Positions 5,610 to 12,950 are shown, counted from the first letter of the stretch. The stretch: 16,121 nt of DNA from CAVYGB01 sp046734815 (GCA_046734815.1 JBKPRZ010000251.1:1-16121), one strand, 5' to 3'. Notes: generated by a model from the letters alone, not told the origin. A program made the numbers and translations.

Positions 5610-5682
5610 TGCCGCCGGTCGGGCTCGAACCGACTCAGGCCGGCTTAAAAGGCCGGAGCCCATCCCGTTGGGCGACGACGGC
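5610..5682 (-). tRNA. tRNA-like element, anticodon TTT (Lys), first of the array
   Basis: Minus strand: acceptor GCCGTCG with CGGCGGC (one T-G pair), D-arm GCCC-AACGGGAT-GGGC, anticodon arm CCGGC-CTTTTAA-GCCGG with anticodon TTT (5647-5649) and U33, T-arm GTCGG-TTCGAGC-CCGAC. All four arms are well formed; the discriminator is A and the following bases are CCC, so CCA is not encoded. It starts about 32 bases after the predicted start site of the sigma-54-like promoter at 5724-5741, making it the first RNA of the array transcript. Lysine tRNAs are frequent targets of anticodon nucleases, which fits a damage-related array. Confidence 0.8.
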
Positions 5683-5698
5683 AGATCCTCGCCGCCGG

Positions 5699-5721
5699 CG
5701 CGTTTGTGTTTTTCCAAACGC
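5699..5721 (-). other. Hairpin at the 5' end of the array transcript
   Basis: The minus strand contains GCGTTTG, an eight-base A-rich loop and CAAACGC, seven pairs, between the sigma-54-like promoter and the Lys(TTT) element. It falls at or just after the predicted transcription start. It could protect the 5' end of the array RNA or mark it for processing. Confidence 0.4.
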
Positions 5722-5723
5722 CG

Positions 5724-5741
5724 TTGCAATGTGACCTCCAG
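5724..5741 (-). promoter_or_regulatory. Candidate sigma-54 promoter for the tRNA-like array
   Basis: The minus strand reads CTGGAGGTCACATTGCA: TGG in the -24 box, TTGCA in the -12 box, with the required GG-N10-GC spacing (GG at 5739-5738, GC at 5727-5726). The -24 box lacks the CAC that usually follows TGG, so this is the weakest of the three sigma-54-like sites. Its position is telling: just after the leader terminator and 42 bases before the first tRNA-like element. The predicted start is near 5714. Confidence 0.5.
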
Positions 5742-5744
5742 AAA

Positions 5745-5780
5745 CGAAAAAGGCCGCCTTGGTTTCCCAGGGCGGCCTTT
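5745..5780 (-). terminator. Strong intrinsic terminator between the leader and the tRNA-like array
   Basis: The minus strand forms a 14-bp stem (AAAGGCCGCCCTGG / CCAAGGCGGCCTTT, one G-T pair) with a four-base loop, followed by TTTTT and then CGTTT. It stops transcripts coming from the promoter after rtcR, or acts as an attenuator in front of the array. In the plus direction only three T residues follow, so it is directional toward the array side. Confidence 0.8.
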
Positions 5781-5806
5781 GACGAACCATTGATGATGAT
5801 TCGCTG

Positions 5807-5959
5807 CTAGCCGCCCCTCCCTTTGCTGGGCTCCTGGGTATGGGACTGGGGCTTGTATCCGTCGAGCAAGCCGCGGGCGCGATCGGCTTCAAACAGATCC
5901 CCGAGACGAACCGCTGGCGCGGTCCTTATGGGGTTTGATGTCTGGCGCACGATCAACAT
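5807..5959 (-). CDS. Possible 50-aa small protein ending in GRGG
   Basis: An ATG frame of 50 codons lies between the sigma-54-like promoter and the leader terminator. The product starts MLIVRQTSNPIR, has an acidic-basic middle (GDLFEADRARGLLDG) and a polar, disordered tail ending SKGRGG. About three quarters of third positions are G or C, lower than neighbouring genes but coding-like. No ribosome site precedes the ATG; instead an 18-codon frame ends across it, so translation may be coupled. A C-terminal diglycine beside E1 and JAB genes is suggestive, yet 50 residues are too few for a beta-grasp fold. It may equally be chance or a leader peptide. No homologue is recognised. Confidence 0.35.
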   Translation of the reverse strand: MLIVRQTSNPIRTAPAVRLGDLFEADRARGLLDGYKPQSHTQEPSKGRGG

Positions 5960-6009
5960 GACTTTGGCAAGGTGAACGCGGTTGATTTATCCGTCAAGTC
6001 CTTTCTCAC
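5953..6009 (-). CDS. Possible 18-aa upstream peptide
   Basis: A GTG-started frame (MRKDLTDKSTAFTLPKSC) with an AGGA ribosome site five bases ahead lies early in the predicted leader. Its TGA (5955-5953) lies just inside the start of the 50-aa frame, in the sequence ATGTTGA, a layout typical of translational coupling. Alternatively the two frames are one protein split by a -1 frameshift. Evidence is limited to the ribosome site and the overlap. Confidence 0.25.
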   Translation of the reverse strand: MRKDLTDKSTAFTLPKSC

Positions 6010-6065
6010 AATTTCCTGCGCTCGTTGATTATTCCCCCTTCGCTGTTCCCGGACGTTTCCTCGAA

Positions 6066-6084
6066 CCAGCAATAGGCGGGCCAG
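6066..6084 (-). promoter_or_regulatory. Sigma-54 promoter immediately downstream of rtcR
   Basis: The minus strand reads CTGGCCCGCCTATTGCT. Against the consensus YTGGCACGRNNNTTGCW it differs at two informative positions and has exact GG-N10-GC spacing (GG at 6082-6081, GC at 6070-6069). It begins five bases after the rtcR stop codon and points away from rtcR into the leader, so it is in the right place to be driven by the RtcR protein. The predicted start is near 6057. Confidence 0.75.
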
Positions 6085-6088
6085 CCGA

Positions 6089-7711
6089 TCACGTCCCGCG
6101 GATCGCCTGCAACGTGAGCCCGTAGCGGGCGAGGTATTTCCGCAGGCGATCGGCGTCATTGGTGCTCCGGCGTGCGGCTCGCGAGGCGGCAAAGAGCAGC
6201 CGCCCGGCCTCCGACAGGGAGCTGGCCTCGCGACAGACGCGGATGACGTCCTCCAGCTGGACGCGCTCGAACCGGTCCAGCGCCGCCAGCTGGGCTCGCG
6301 TCAGGAAAGTGGCGAGAACGCTGGAGCCCGCGCCGCGTTCGGTGGATTCGCCGCTGCGCCACTGCGCGCGCAGCCGCTCGACCTCGTCGTCCACCTCCTT
6401 CACGCTGATGCGTCCCCCGTCACACAGGGTGGCCATGCGCCGGACCGAGGCGCCGAAGTCGCGGAAATTTCCCGACCACAGCGCCTCGGGCGAGGCGGCG
6501 AAGCCCAGGTAACGCGCGCGGGCCTCGCGGCTCATGGTGAGGCGCAGCTGGAGGGCGTCGCCCACCCGCTGAAGCTCGAAGTCGAGGTTCGGCTCGAGGT
6601 CCTCCGGCCGCTCGCGCAGCCCGGGCAGGATGAAGGTCCACAGGTTGATCCGGGCGAGCAGGTCCTCCCGGAAACGACCCTCCGACACCCGGCCGGACAG
6701 ATCGCGGTTGGTACCGGCGATCAGCTGGAAATCACTGCGGACCTCCTTGTCGGAGCCGACCGGGAAGAAGGTCCGATCTTCGATGGCCCGAAGGAGCATG
6801 GCCTGCTCGTCCAGCCCCAGCTCGCCGATCTCGTCCAGGAACAGCACCCCCTTGTCCGCCTTGCGCAGCATCCCGCCGCGCGCCTCGACCGCGCCGGTGT
6901 AGGCGCCGCGGACGTGGCCGAACAGGGTCGACATGGCGGCGTCTCCCCGCAGGGTCGCGCAGTTGACCTCGACCAGATCGCCCGCCACCTGGCGGCGCGC
7001 CTTCTTCAGGTCGTAGATCCGCCGCGCCAGCTGGGACTTGCCCGACCCGGTGGGTCCACACAGCAGCACCGGATCGCGGGAAGCGATGGCCACCTGCTCC
7101 AGCCGTTCCACCAGCCGGTTGTAGGTGGGGCTGCGGGTCTCGATGCCCGCCTTCAGGAACGACAGCCCTTCGATTCGCTCCTTCTGGAACCGACGGGCGA
7201 TGCTGTCGTAGCGCGAGAGATCCAGGTCGATGATCGTGTATGTGCCCGCGGCGCCTGAGGTCCTGGTCTCCGCGCGCGCCGGCGGCGAGGTCTGGATCAG
7301 CCGGGCGGGGAAGTGGCGCGACTCGACCAGCAGGAACAGGCAGATCTGGGCGATGTGGGTGCCGGTGGTGATGTGGCAGAGGTAATCCTCGCGGGTGGGG
7401 TCGAACGGGTAGCGCCGGGCGAGATCGTGCAGGGCCCCGTAGGTCTCCTCCAGGTCCCAGGGGTCGGAGATCTCGATGTTTTCCAGCCGCACGTCGGTCT
7501 CGGGCGAGACCTGTCGCACGTCGGCCGCTATCAGCTCTGCCAGGGTGGACCAGCGGCTGGCGTACAGCAGGACCAGACGGTCGACCAGCAGGTCCGGGTG
7601 CTGGCACAGGCCCACCGTGGGCCGCCATCGGTCCCAGCGCGCGGGGCCCCGCCGCCCCTGGTCCAGGATGTTTCCCAGAAAACCGATGACCGTGAGGCGC
7701 CGCCGGGACAT
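6089..7711 (-). CDS. rtcR: RtcR, CARF-domain sigma-54 activator of RNA repair
   Basis: A 540-aa protein, the usual RtcR length. Residues 1-185 are the RtcR regulatory domain of the CARF superfamily, with the ligand-site segment LCHITTGTHIAQI (111-123). Residues about 190-430 are the AAA+ sigma-54 interaction domain: Walker A GPTGSGKS (219-226), the sigma-54 contact loop GAYTGA (269-274, tyrosine variant of GAFTGA), Walker B VLFLDEIGEL (289-298), and an arginine-rich RFREDLLARI sensor region. Residues about 480-535 form the DNA-binding region (LSEAGRLLFAASRAARR). RtcR is known to activate rtcBA from a sigma-54 promoter, and in Salmonella tRNA fragments act as signal. Here it sits between two divergent target units. 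No ribosome site precedes the ATG, so the mRNA is probably leaderless. Confidence 0.97.
   Translation of the reverse strand: MSRRRLTVIGFLGNILDQGRRGPARWDRWRPTVGLCQHPDLLVDRLVLLYASRWSTLAELIAADVRQVSPETDVRLENIEISDPWDLEETYGALHDLARRYPFDPTREDYLCHITTGTHIAQICLFLLVESRHFPARLIQTSPPARAETRTSGAAGTYTIIDLDLSRYDSIARRFQKERIEGLSFLKAGIETRSPTYNRLVERLEQVAIASRDPVLLCGPTGSGKSQLARRIYDLKKARRQVAGDLVEVNCATLRGDAAMSTLFGHVRGAYTGAVEARGGMLRKADKGVLFLDEIGELGLDEQAMLLRAIEDRTFFPVGSDKEVRSDFQLIAGTNRDLSGRVSEGRFREDLLARINLWTFILPGLRERPEDLEPNLDFELQRVGDALQLRLTMSREARARYLGFAASPEALWSGNFRDFGASVRRMATLCDGGRISVKEVDDEVERLRAQWRSGESTERGAGSSVLATFLTRAQLAALDRFERVQLEDVIRVCREASSLSEAGRLLFAASRAARRSTNDADRLRKYLARYGLTLQAIRGT
6097..6155. repeat. Interrupted inverted repeat upstream of the post-rtcR promoter
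   Basis: CGCGGATCGCCTGC (6097-6110) and GCAGGCGATCGGCG (6142-6155) are inverted copies matching at 13 of 14 positions, separated by 31 bases. They lie inside the 3' end of rtcR, centred about 70 bases upstream of the predicted start of the promoter at 6066-6084, which is where an enhancer site for a sigma-54 activator would be expected. The repeat also overlaps coding sequence for the RtcR C-terminus, so some of the match could be fortuitous. Confidence 0.4.
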
Positions 7712-7712
7712 T

Positions 7713-7748
7713 AGAATGCAATATATATCGCCTATAAGGACGGATAAA
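7713..7748 (-). promoter_or_regulatory. Probable sigma-70 promoter of rtcR
   Basis: An AT-rich island in an otherwise very GC-rich area. On the minus strand TTTATC (7748-7743) and TATATT (7725-7720) are separated by 17 bases; the -10 box is good and the -35 box weak. The start site would lie within a few bases of the rtcR ATG at 7711, in agreement with the missing ribosome site. The island also contains a near-palindrome GCAATATATATCGC (7718-7731). Confidence 0.45.
7739..7748 (+). promoter_or_regulatory. Candidate RtcR-binding motif GACGGATAAA
   Basis: This 10-mer occurs here, about 80 bases upstream of the predicted rtcB start site, and again on the minus strand at 5986-5995 in the leader; a one-mismatch copy is at 5854-5863 on the minus strand, about 145 bases upstream of the predicted array start. 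It also covers the -35 box of rtcR, so binding could repress rtcR. The assignment is inference from repetition and spacing. Confidence 0.35.
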
Positions 7749-7773
7749 CTGGCCGGGCGGGCGTCGGGTCAGT

Positions 7774-7795
7774 CCCGGTCGTCCGCTCGACCGGG
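7774..7795. promoter_or_regulatory. Perfect inverted repeat next to the rtcB sigma-54 site
   Basis: CCCGGTCG (7774-7781), six bases, CGACCGGG (7788-7795): an exact 8-bp palindrome ending five bases before the GG of the -24 element. It could be an operator or a hairpin in any transcript that reads through from upstream. It has no T-tract, so it is not a standard terminator. Confidence 0.4.
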
Positions 7796-7798
7796 CCC

Positions 7799-7815
7799 CT
7801 GGCATGTCCGCTGCT
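7799..7815 (+). promoter_or_regulatory. Sigma-54 promoter of rtcBA
   Basis: CTGGCATGTCCGCTGCT has exact GG-N10-GC spacing (GG at 7801-7802, GC at 7813-7814), a -24 box of TGGCATG and a -12 box of CTGCT, close to consensus. The predicted start is near 7826, two bases before the chosen rtcB ATG at 7828. rtcBA transcription from a sigma-54 promoter under RtcR is established in enterobacteria, which supports the call. Confidence 0.7.
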
Positions 7816-7827
7816 ACTCCCGCCATC

Positions 7828-9069
<1,242 letters not shown>

Positions 9070-9071
9070 CC

Positions 9072-10094
9072 ATGCTGGTGCTCGACGGATCAGAAGGGGA
9101 GGGGGGCGGCCAGATCTTGCGGTCGTCGCTGGCCCTCTCCCTGGTGACGGGGACGCCCTTCCGGATCGACAACATCCGGGCGGGGCGTCCCCGTCCGGGG
9201 CTGATGCGCCAGCACCTGACCGCGCTGCAGGCGGCCGCCACCGTGGGCGGGGCCGAGGTGGAGGGCGCGGAGGTGGGGTCGCGCCAGGTGACCTTCCGAC
9301 CGCGCCGCCCGCGCGGCGGCGACTATCATTTTTCCGTCGGCACGGCCGGCAGCGCGACCCTGGTCCTGCAGACCGTGCTGCCGGCGCTGATCACCGCCGC
9401 CGAGCCGTCGACCGTGATCCTGGAGGGGGGGACCCACAACCCCGCTTCGCCGCCGTTCGACTTCCTGGCCGCGGCCTACCTGCCGCTGCTCGCCCGGATG
9501 GGCCCCCGGGTGGAGGCCACGCTCGAGCGCGCGGGTTTTTACCCCGCCGGCGGCGGGCGCCTGCGCGTGACGGTGGCTCCGGTCGCGCGGCTGACGCCGC
9601 TGGAGCTCGAGCAGCGGGGGGCCATCGTCGCGCGCCGCGCCCGGGCCGTGGTCGCGAATCTGCACCGCTCGATCGCCGAGCGGGAGATTGTCCGGCTGTC
9701 CCGCCGCCTGGACGGCTGGGAGTCGGCCGCGTTTTCGGTGGAGGAACGGGCCGGCACGGCCGGACCCGGCAACGTGGTCCTGATCGAGCTGCAGGCCGAA
9801 CAGGTCACCGAGGTGTTCACCGGCTTCGGCGAGAAGAAGGTCCGGGCCGAGGCGGTGGCCGACCAGGCCGCCGACGAGGCTCTGGCCTACCTGGCCGGCG
9901 AGCAGCCGGTGGGCCCGCACCTGGCCGATCAGCTCCTGCTCATGCTGGCCCTGGCCCGCGGCGGAAGCTTCTGCACCACCGCCCCCACCTCGCACACGCG
10001 TACGCAGCTGTCGGTGATCCCTCGTTTCCTCGGCCCGGTGGTCGTGGCCACCCAGCCGGCACCGGGCCGGTGGCGTTTTTGCGGGAGCGAGTGA
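9072..10094 (+). CDS. rtcA: RtcA, RNA 3'-terminal phosphate cyclase
   Basis: A 340-aa protein, near the 338 aa of the E. coli enzyme. RtcA uses ATP to convert RNA 3'-phosphates to 2',3'-cyclic phosphates, a substrate form for RtcB. Family motifs are clear: LDGSEGEGGGQILR at the start, RAGRPRPGLMRQHLTA (37-52), GSATLVLQTVLPAL, GFYPAGGG (156-162), ADQLLLMLAL (285-294) and TSHTRTQ with the adenylated histidine H308. An ATG at 9066 overlaps the rtcB stop (ATGA), but AAGGG is correctly spaced (six bases) for the ATG at 9072, which I prefer; the difference is two residues. Same transcript as rtcB. Confidence 0.96.
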   Translation: MLVLDGSEGEGGGQILRSSLALSLVTGTPFRIDNIRAGRPRPGLMRQHLTALQAAATVGGAEVEGAEVGSRQVTFRPRRPRGGDYHFSVGTAGSATLVLQTVLPALITAAEPSTVILEGGTHNPASPPFDFLAAAYLPLLARMGPRVEATLERAGFYPAGGGRLRVTVAPVARLTPLELEQRGAIVARRARAVVANLHRSIAEREIVRLSRRLDGWESAAFSVEERAGTAGPGNVVLIELQAEQVTEVFTGFGEKKVRAEAVADQAADEALAYLAGEQPVGPHLADQLLLMLALARGGSFCTTAPTSHTRTQLSVIPRFLGPVVVATQPAPGRWRFCGSE

Positions 10095-10097
10095 CAG

Positions 10098-10130
10098 TCG
10101 CGCGCGGCAGAGCTTGCGCCGCGCGCGCGA
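10098..10130 (+). terminator. GC-only hairpin after rtcA
   Basis: CGCGCGCGGC (10099-10108) pairs exactly with GCCGCGCGCG (10118-10127) around a nine-base loop, starting four bases after the rtcA stop. There is no U-tract, so it is not a standard intrinsic terminator, but its position suggests that it protects the 3' end or pauses polymerase. The rest of the gap to 10263 shows only the ribosome site of the next gene. Confidence 0.35.
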
Positions 10131-10263
10131 TCAAGTTGCGCTGATCGGATCCGCAGCGTCGGTGAGCGACTTCTCGGCGGCGTCGTCGTCGGAAGACAGA
10201 AGACCCACGTATTGCGAACGGTTGTCGGTCCATGCAGCTTCAGCGTCGAGCAGGAGTGAGACC

Positions 10264-11589
10264 ATGGACGCAAGGCCGCTGATCACGCTGGTTCTCGGCT
10301 GGGTTTTTCTCGTCGCTGGCTGTAGTGGAGCGCCGACGCCACCCTCCGATTCCGAGTCCGCGCCTGGCGGAGGCAACGGCGTGGCGGCGAACCGCGCCCA
10401 CCACGATGGCGGCCACGATGGCGACGACGATGGCGACGACGACGGCCAGGCCGGGATCACCTCGCTCCTGGCTCCGCCCGGACGGACGGTGGCGGTGGGC
10501 CGGTGGCAGGTGGCCGACACGCCGGTGCGGGCCACCATCACCGGTGGGCCCTGGACCCTGGGACAGGGCCCCGCCACCCAGACCGACCCGGCCGCGGATT
10601 TTCCCAATCCCAATCCCGGCACGCAGCGCTTTCAGCCGTATTTCTGGCCGCAGGTGTTCGGCAACGGCGACAACCTGATGGGCTACTTCGACTACCGGCC
10701 GCGCAACCTGGCCGAGGCGGTGGTGGCGGCGCGCTCCGACGATGGCGGGCGGTCGTGGACCTTCGTGCAGCAGGCCTTGACGTTCGACCCCAACCCCGAG
10801 CCCGATCCGATCAAGGGCAACGAGAACGGGCAGGGGCACCCGTTCGTCATGCAGGTGGGCGATCAGACCCTGATCTACACGCTGGACCGAACGCCGGGGG
10901 TCAAGGACGTGGGCGGTCTGATCGTCAAGCCGCTGACGCCGACCCGCGCGCAGCCGTTGAACGGAGCCCCTGCCGTCGAGATGCCGCTCGAGGAAGTCGG
11001 CCCGCGCACCAGCGGCTTGCTCAACCCCGAGGGGATCATCGACCGCGTCCCCGGTGAAGAGGGGCCCTGCGCCACCATCCTGTATCTGCAGCGGGTGCTG
11101 GGCAGCGCGGGCGCGGTGTCCGACGTGACCACCGCGCGTCTGGCCAGCAGCTGCGACGGGATTGCCTGGACCGACCTGGGCCCGGTCACCGGCCTGAAGG
11201 ACGACGGCACCGACTTCCTGGGCGCGCGTGGTTCGCTGCTGCGGGACCGCGAGGGGCGCTACTTGCTGTTCTATTCGGGCGGTGTGGTGGAGGACAAGGC
11301 CAGCGACGCTTACCGCTTCATCGGCTACGCCGAGTCGACGGACCTGCGCAACTTCACGGTGGTGCGCGGCCTGAACGACCCGCTGCTGTCCACGCAGACC
11401 ACGGAGGCCTCGGGTGCGCCGCAGTCCTGGTGGGCGGGCCGGGTGTTCGGGCCGTCCGTCACCCCTGCGCCGGATGGCCGGAGCGCCACCCTGATGTTCG
11501 CGGGCTTCCACACCGCGAACGCCAGCGACGACTTCTCCGACTACCGTCAGATCGGCCGGGTGACCCTGGAGCTGGCGCCATCGGACTGA
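10264..11589 (+). CDS. Secreted lipoprotein with sialidase-type Asp box; Asp/His-rich linker
   Basis: A 441-aa protein starting at an ATG with GGAG eight bases upstream. Residues 1-19 are a lipoprotein signal ending LVAG-C20-S. A low-complexity linker follows with a run of His, Gly and Asp (HHDGGHDGDDDGDDDG, 46-61), possibly binding calcium or other metal ions. The rest is rich in short strands and turns; SDDGGRSW (158-165) is an Asp box as in sialidase-like beta-propellers, and later segments such as RDREGRYLLFYSGG and GYAESTDLRNFTVV resemble blades of five-bladed glycosidase-type propellers. An outer-membrane-anchored or surface propeller protein is likely; catalytic activity cannot be told. 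No visible link to the RNA-repair genes. Confidence 0.85.
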   Translation: MDARPLITLVLGWVFLVAGCSGAPTPPSDSESAPGGGNGVAANRAHHDGGHDGDDDGDDDGQAGITSLLAPPGRTVAVGRWQVADTPVRATITGGPWTLGQGPATQTDPAADFPNPNPGTQRFQPYFWPQVFGNGDNLMGYFDYRPRNLAEAVVAARSDDGGRSWTFVQQALTFDPNPEPDPIKGNENGQGHPFVMQVGDQTLIYTLDRTPGVKDVGGLIVKPLTPTRAQPLNGAPAVEMPLEEVGPRTSGLLNPEGIIDRVPGEEGPCATILYLQRVLGSAGAVSDVTTARLASSCDGIAWTDLGPVTGLKDDGTDFLGARGSLLRDREGRYLLFYSGGVVEDKASDAYRFIGYAESTDLRNFTVVRGLNDPLLSTQTTEASGAPQSWWAGRVFGPSVTPAPDGRSATLMFAGFHTANASDDFSDYRQIGRVTLELAPSD

Positions 11590-11611
11590 GCGACCGTCAC
11601 CAGGCCCGGAG

Positions 11612-12184
11612 CTACGGAAACAGCAGCAGGGTCAGCCCGCTGTAAAAGCCGTGCATGCCCACCCGGGTGTCGAGGTGCAGACCCAGGTAGCGGGTCAGCA
11701 TCAAGGTGCCCTCGATGCCGAACTTGCTGCCCGGCAATTTCGCCCTGCCCCGCCGCGCGGCCACCGACTCCTGCTCGTATTCGCCGTACAGCAGCAGCTT
11801 GCCTCTGGGCGCCGACACCTTGCCGAGATAGAGCCCATAGGCCACGCGTGCGACAAGCACGCCGTAGCTGGTCTTGAGCGGCTTCCACTTCGCGAAGGGC
11901 GAGCCGGGGGCTTCCACGCCGACCCCCCACGACGCGAACGACGACGGCCCGGGCAGCTTCGGGATGCCCAGCCGGCCCTCGACCCGCAACCCGGGCGGCC
12001 CACCGTCCACGAACGGCGACGGTTCCAGCCGCAGCCGCCGCCACCCGAGCGGCACGCCCAGGTCAGGTCCGCCCGTCCGGAACGACGGCGCCTCTTCACA
12101 AAGGGGGCCCGGGCAGGGCCCGCCCCCTCGCGTGATCGCAGGCGGCGTTGGGGCGGGCGCTGCAACCAGCAGCAGCAGGGACAT
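11612..12184 (-). CDS. Small secreted or outer-membrane beta-rich protein, function unknown
   Basis: A 190-aa protein with a short N-terminal hydrophobic signal (MSLLLLVAAPAPTPP), then a Pro/Gly-rich stretch with C24 and C29. From about residue 45 to the end, alternating hydrophobic strands appear (LVARVAYGLYLGKV, KLLLYGEYEQES, GIEGTLMLTRYLGLHLDTRV), and the chain ends LTLLLFP with a near-terminal aromatic residue, as in small outer-membrane barrels. The start is the first ATG with a signal-like sequence; an upstream in-frame TTG would give a longer signal and cannot be excluded. It converges on the lipoprotein gene with a gap of 22 bases. No family is recognised. Confidence 0.6.
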   Translation of the reverse strand: MSLLLLVAAPAPTPPAITRGGGPCPGPLCEEAPSFRTGGPDLGVPLGWRRLRLEPSPFVDGGPPGLRVEGRLGIPKLPGPSSFASWGVGVEAPGSPFAKWKPLKTSYGVLVARVAYGLYLGKVSAPRGKLLLYGEYEQESVAARRGRAKLPGSKFGIEGTLMLTRYLGLHLDTRVGMHGFYSGLTLLLFP

Positions 12185-12296
12185 CAGATGGGGCGGCAAG
12201 AGCCGGCAGAGTAGCGCCCCGGATCGGGGTGTGCCCCGGAAAGATTTGCACCGGAGCACCGCGCGCACGCCCGGTCCTGGGATAGAGTCGGGCGTC

Positions 12297-12950
12297 ATGA
12301 CCATCGAACGGTGGGAGCAGGTCGCGCAGGGGGTGGCCGGTCCGCGGAGCACGTTCGCGCGCGACCTGGTCTCACCGCCGAACCTGCTGACCCTGTCCCG
12401 GATCGTTCTGTTCGGGGTGTCGGTGGCGCTGTTCTTCGCCGGCCACATCGTGGTCGGCGTGATCGTCGGCTCGCTCGGCGGCGCGACCGATTACATCGAC
12501 GGATGGCTGGCGCGCAAGACGGGGCGGGTGACCCGTCTGGGCGAGATCCTCGATCAGTTCTCCGACGTGTTGCTCGAGCTGGGCTATCTGCTGCTCGCGG
12601 CCTTCGCCCAGCTGGGCGTGCCGGCCTGGGTGCCGGCGGTCTACATGCTGCGCGAGGTCTGGGTGGGAGGCTTGCGACGCTGGGTGGCCGGCGCCGGCGC
12701 CAACATCCCCAGCACCCTGGTGGGCAAGCTGAAGAGCGCCTTCATGGGCTGGCCCTGCGTGCTGATCTTCCTCGCGGCGGCCGCCGCTTCCGCCGGGCAG
12801 CCGCAGCTGGCGCTGGTGCTGCGCCGGATCGGGCAGGGCGCGCTGGCGGTCGGGCTGGTGTTCATCGTCCTGAGCGCGGTCTCGTACACACGCCGGTTCA
12901 TCGAGGTCTACGACAGCATGGCGGCGGGCCGCCCGCAGCGGCACGGGTGA
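12297..12950 (+). CDS. CDP-alcohol phosphatidyltransferase family membrane enzyme
   Basis: A 217-aa integral membrane protein. The family signature DxxDGxxARx8GxxxDxxxD is complete: D65-YI-D68-G69-WL-A72-R73 ... G82-EIL-D86-QFS-D90, directly after a membrane segment (VSVALFFAGHIVVGVIVG). Further membrane segments lie near 93-120, 150-168 and 180-200. Members transfer a phosphatidyl group from CDP-diacylglycerol to an alcohol such as glycerol 3-phosphate, serine or inositol; the acceptor cannot be deduced here. The ATG has only a weak ribosome site. Its stop overlaps the next start (TGATG), so it heads an operon. Confidence 0.9.
   Translation: MTIERWEQVAQGVAGPRSTFARDLVSPPNLLTLSRIVLFGVSVALFFAGHIVVGVIVGSLGGATDYIDGWLARKTGRVTRLGEILDQFSDVLLELGYLLLAAFAQLGVPAWVPAVYMLREVWVGGLRRWVAGAGANIPSTLVGKLKSAFMGWPCVLIFLAAAAASAGQPQLALVLRRIGQGALAVGLVFIVLSAVSYTRRFIEVYDSMAAGRPQRHG

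Larger units (their letters stand above)
5745..6057 (-). ncRNA. Predicted 310-nt leader or independent small RNA downstream of rtcR
   Basis: The unit is bounded by a sigma-54-like promoter (start near 6057) and an intrinsic terminator (end near 5745), so it would be made when RtcR is active. It may be a small mRNA for the two tiny ORFs inside it, a noncoding partner RNA for the Ro-like protein, or a long leader of the array transcript if the terminator is read through. The region is visibly less GC-rich than the genes around it. No tRNA fold was found in it. Confidence 0.4.

Noticed and set aside
4126..5682. Ordinary housekeeping tRNA operon
   Set aside because: Some elements (Pro, both Lys) could pass as normal, but loss of U33, an altered T-loop, a class I leucine body, broken D and acceptor arms, and the rtcR context argue against it. 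The rest of the genome would be needed to settle this.
4126..5721. CRISPR or phage attachment site in the repeat-rich region
   Set aside because: The repeats are tRNA arms and one duplicated linker, not regularly spaced identical repeats; no integrase or cas gene is present.
5751..5780. Terminator hairpin read as a plus-strand terminator for a gene from the left
   Set aside because: Only three T residues follow the stem on the plus strand and no plus-strand gene ends there; the U-tract is on the minus strand.
5635..5892. An 85-aa minus-strand frame overlapping the leader and the first Lys element
   Set aside because: It reads through the intrinsic terminator, the sigma-54-like site and the tRNA-like element in a frame without coding character.
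7804..7827. Longer rtcB start at the ATG at 7804
   Set aside because: That ATG lies within the sigma-54 promoter element and would be upstream of its start site; the added eight residues are not part of the RtcB family.
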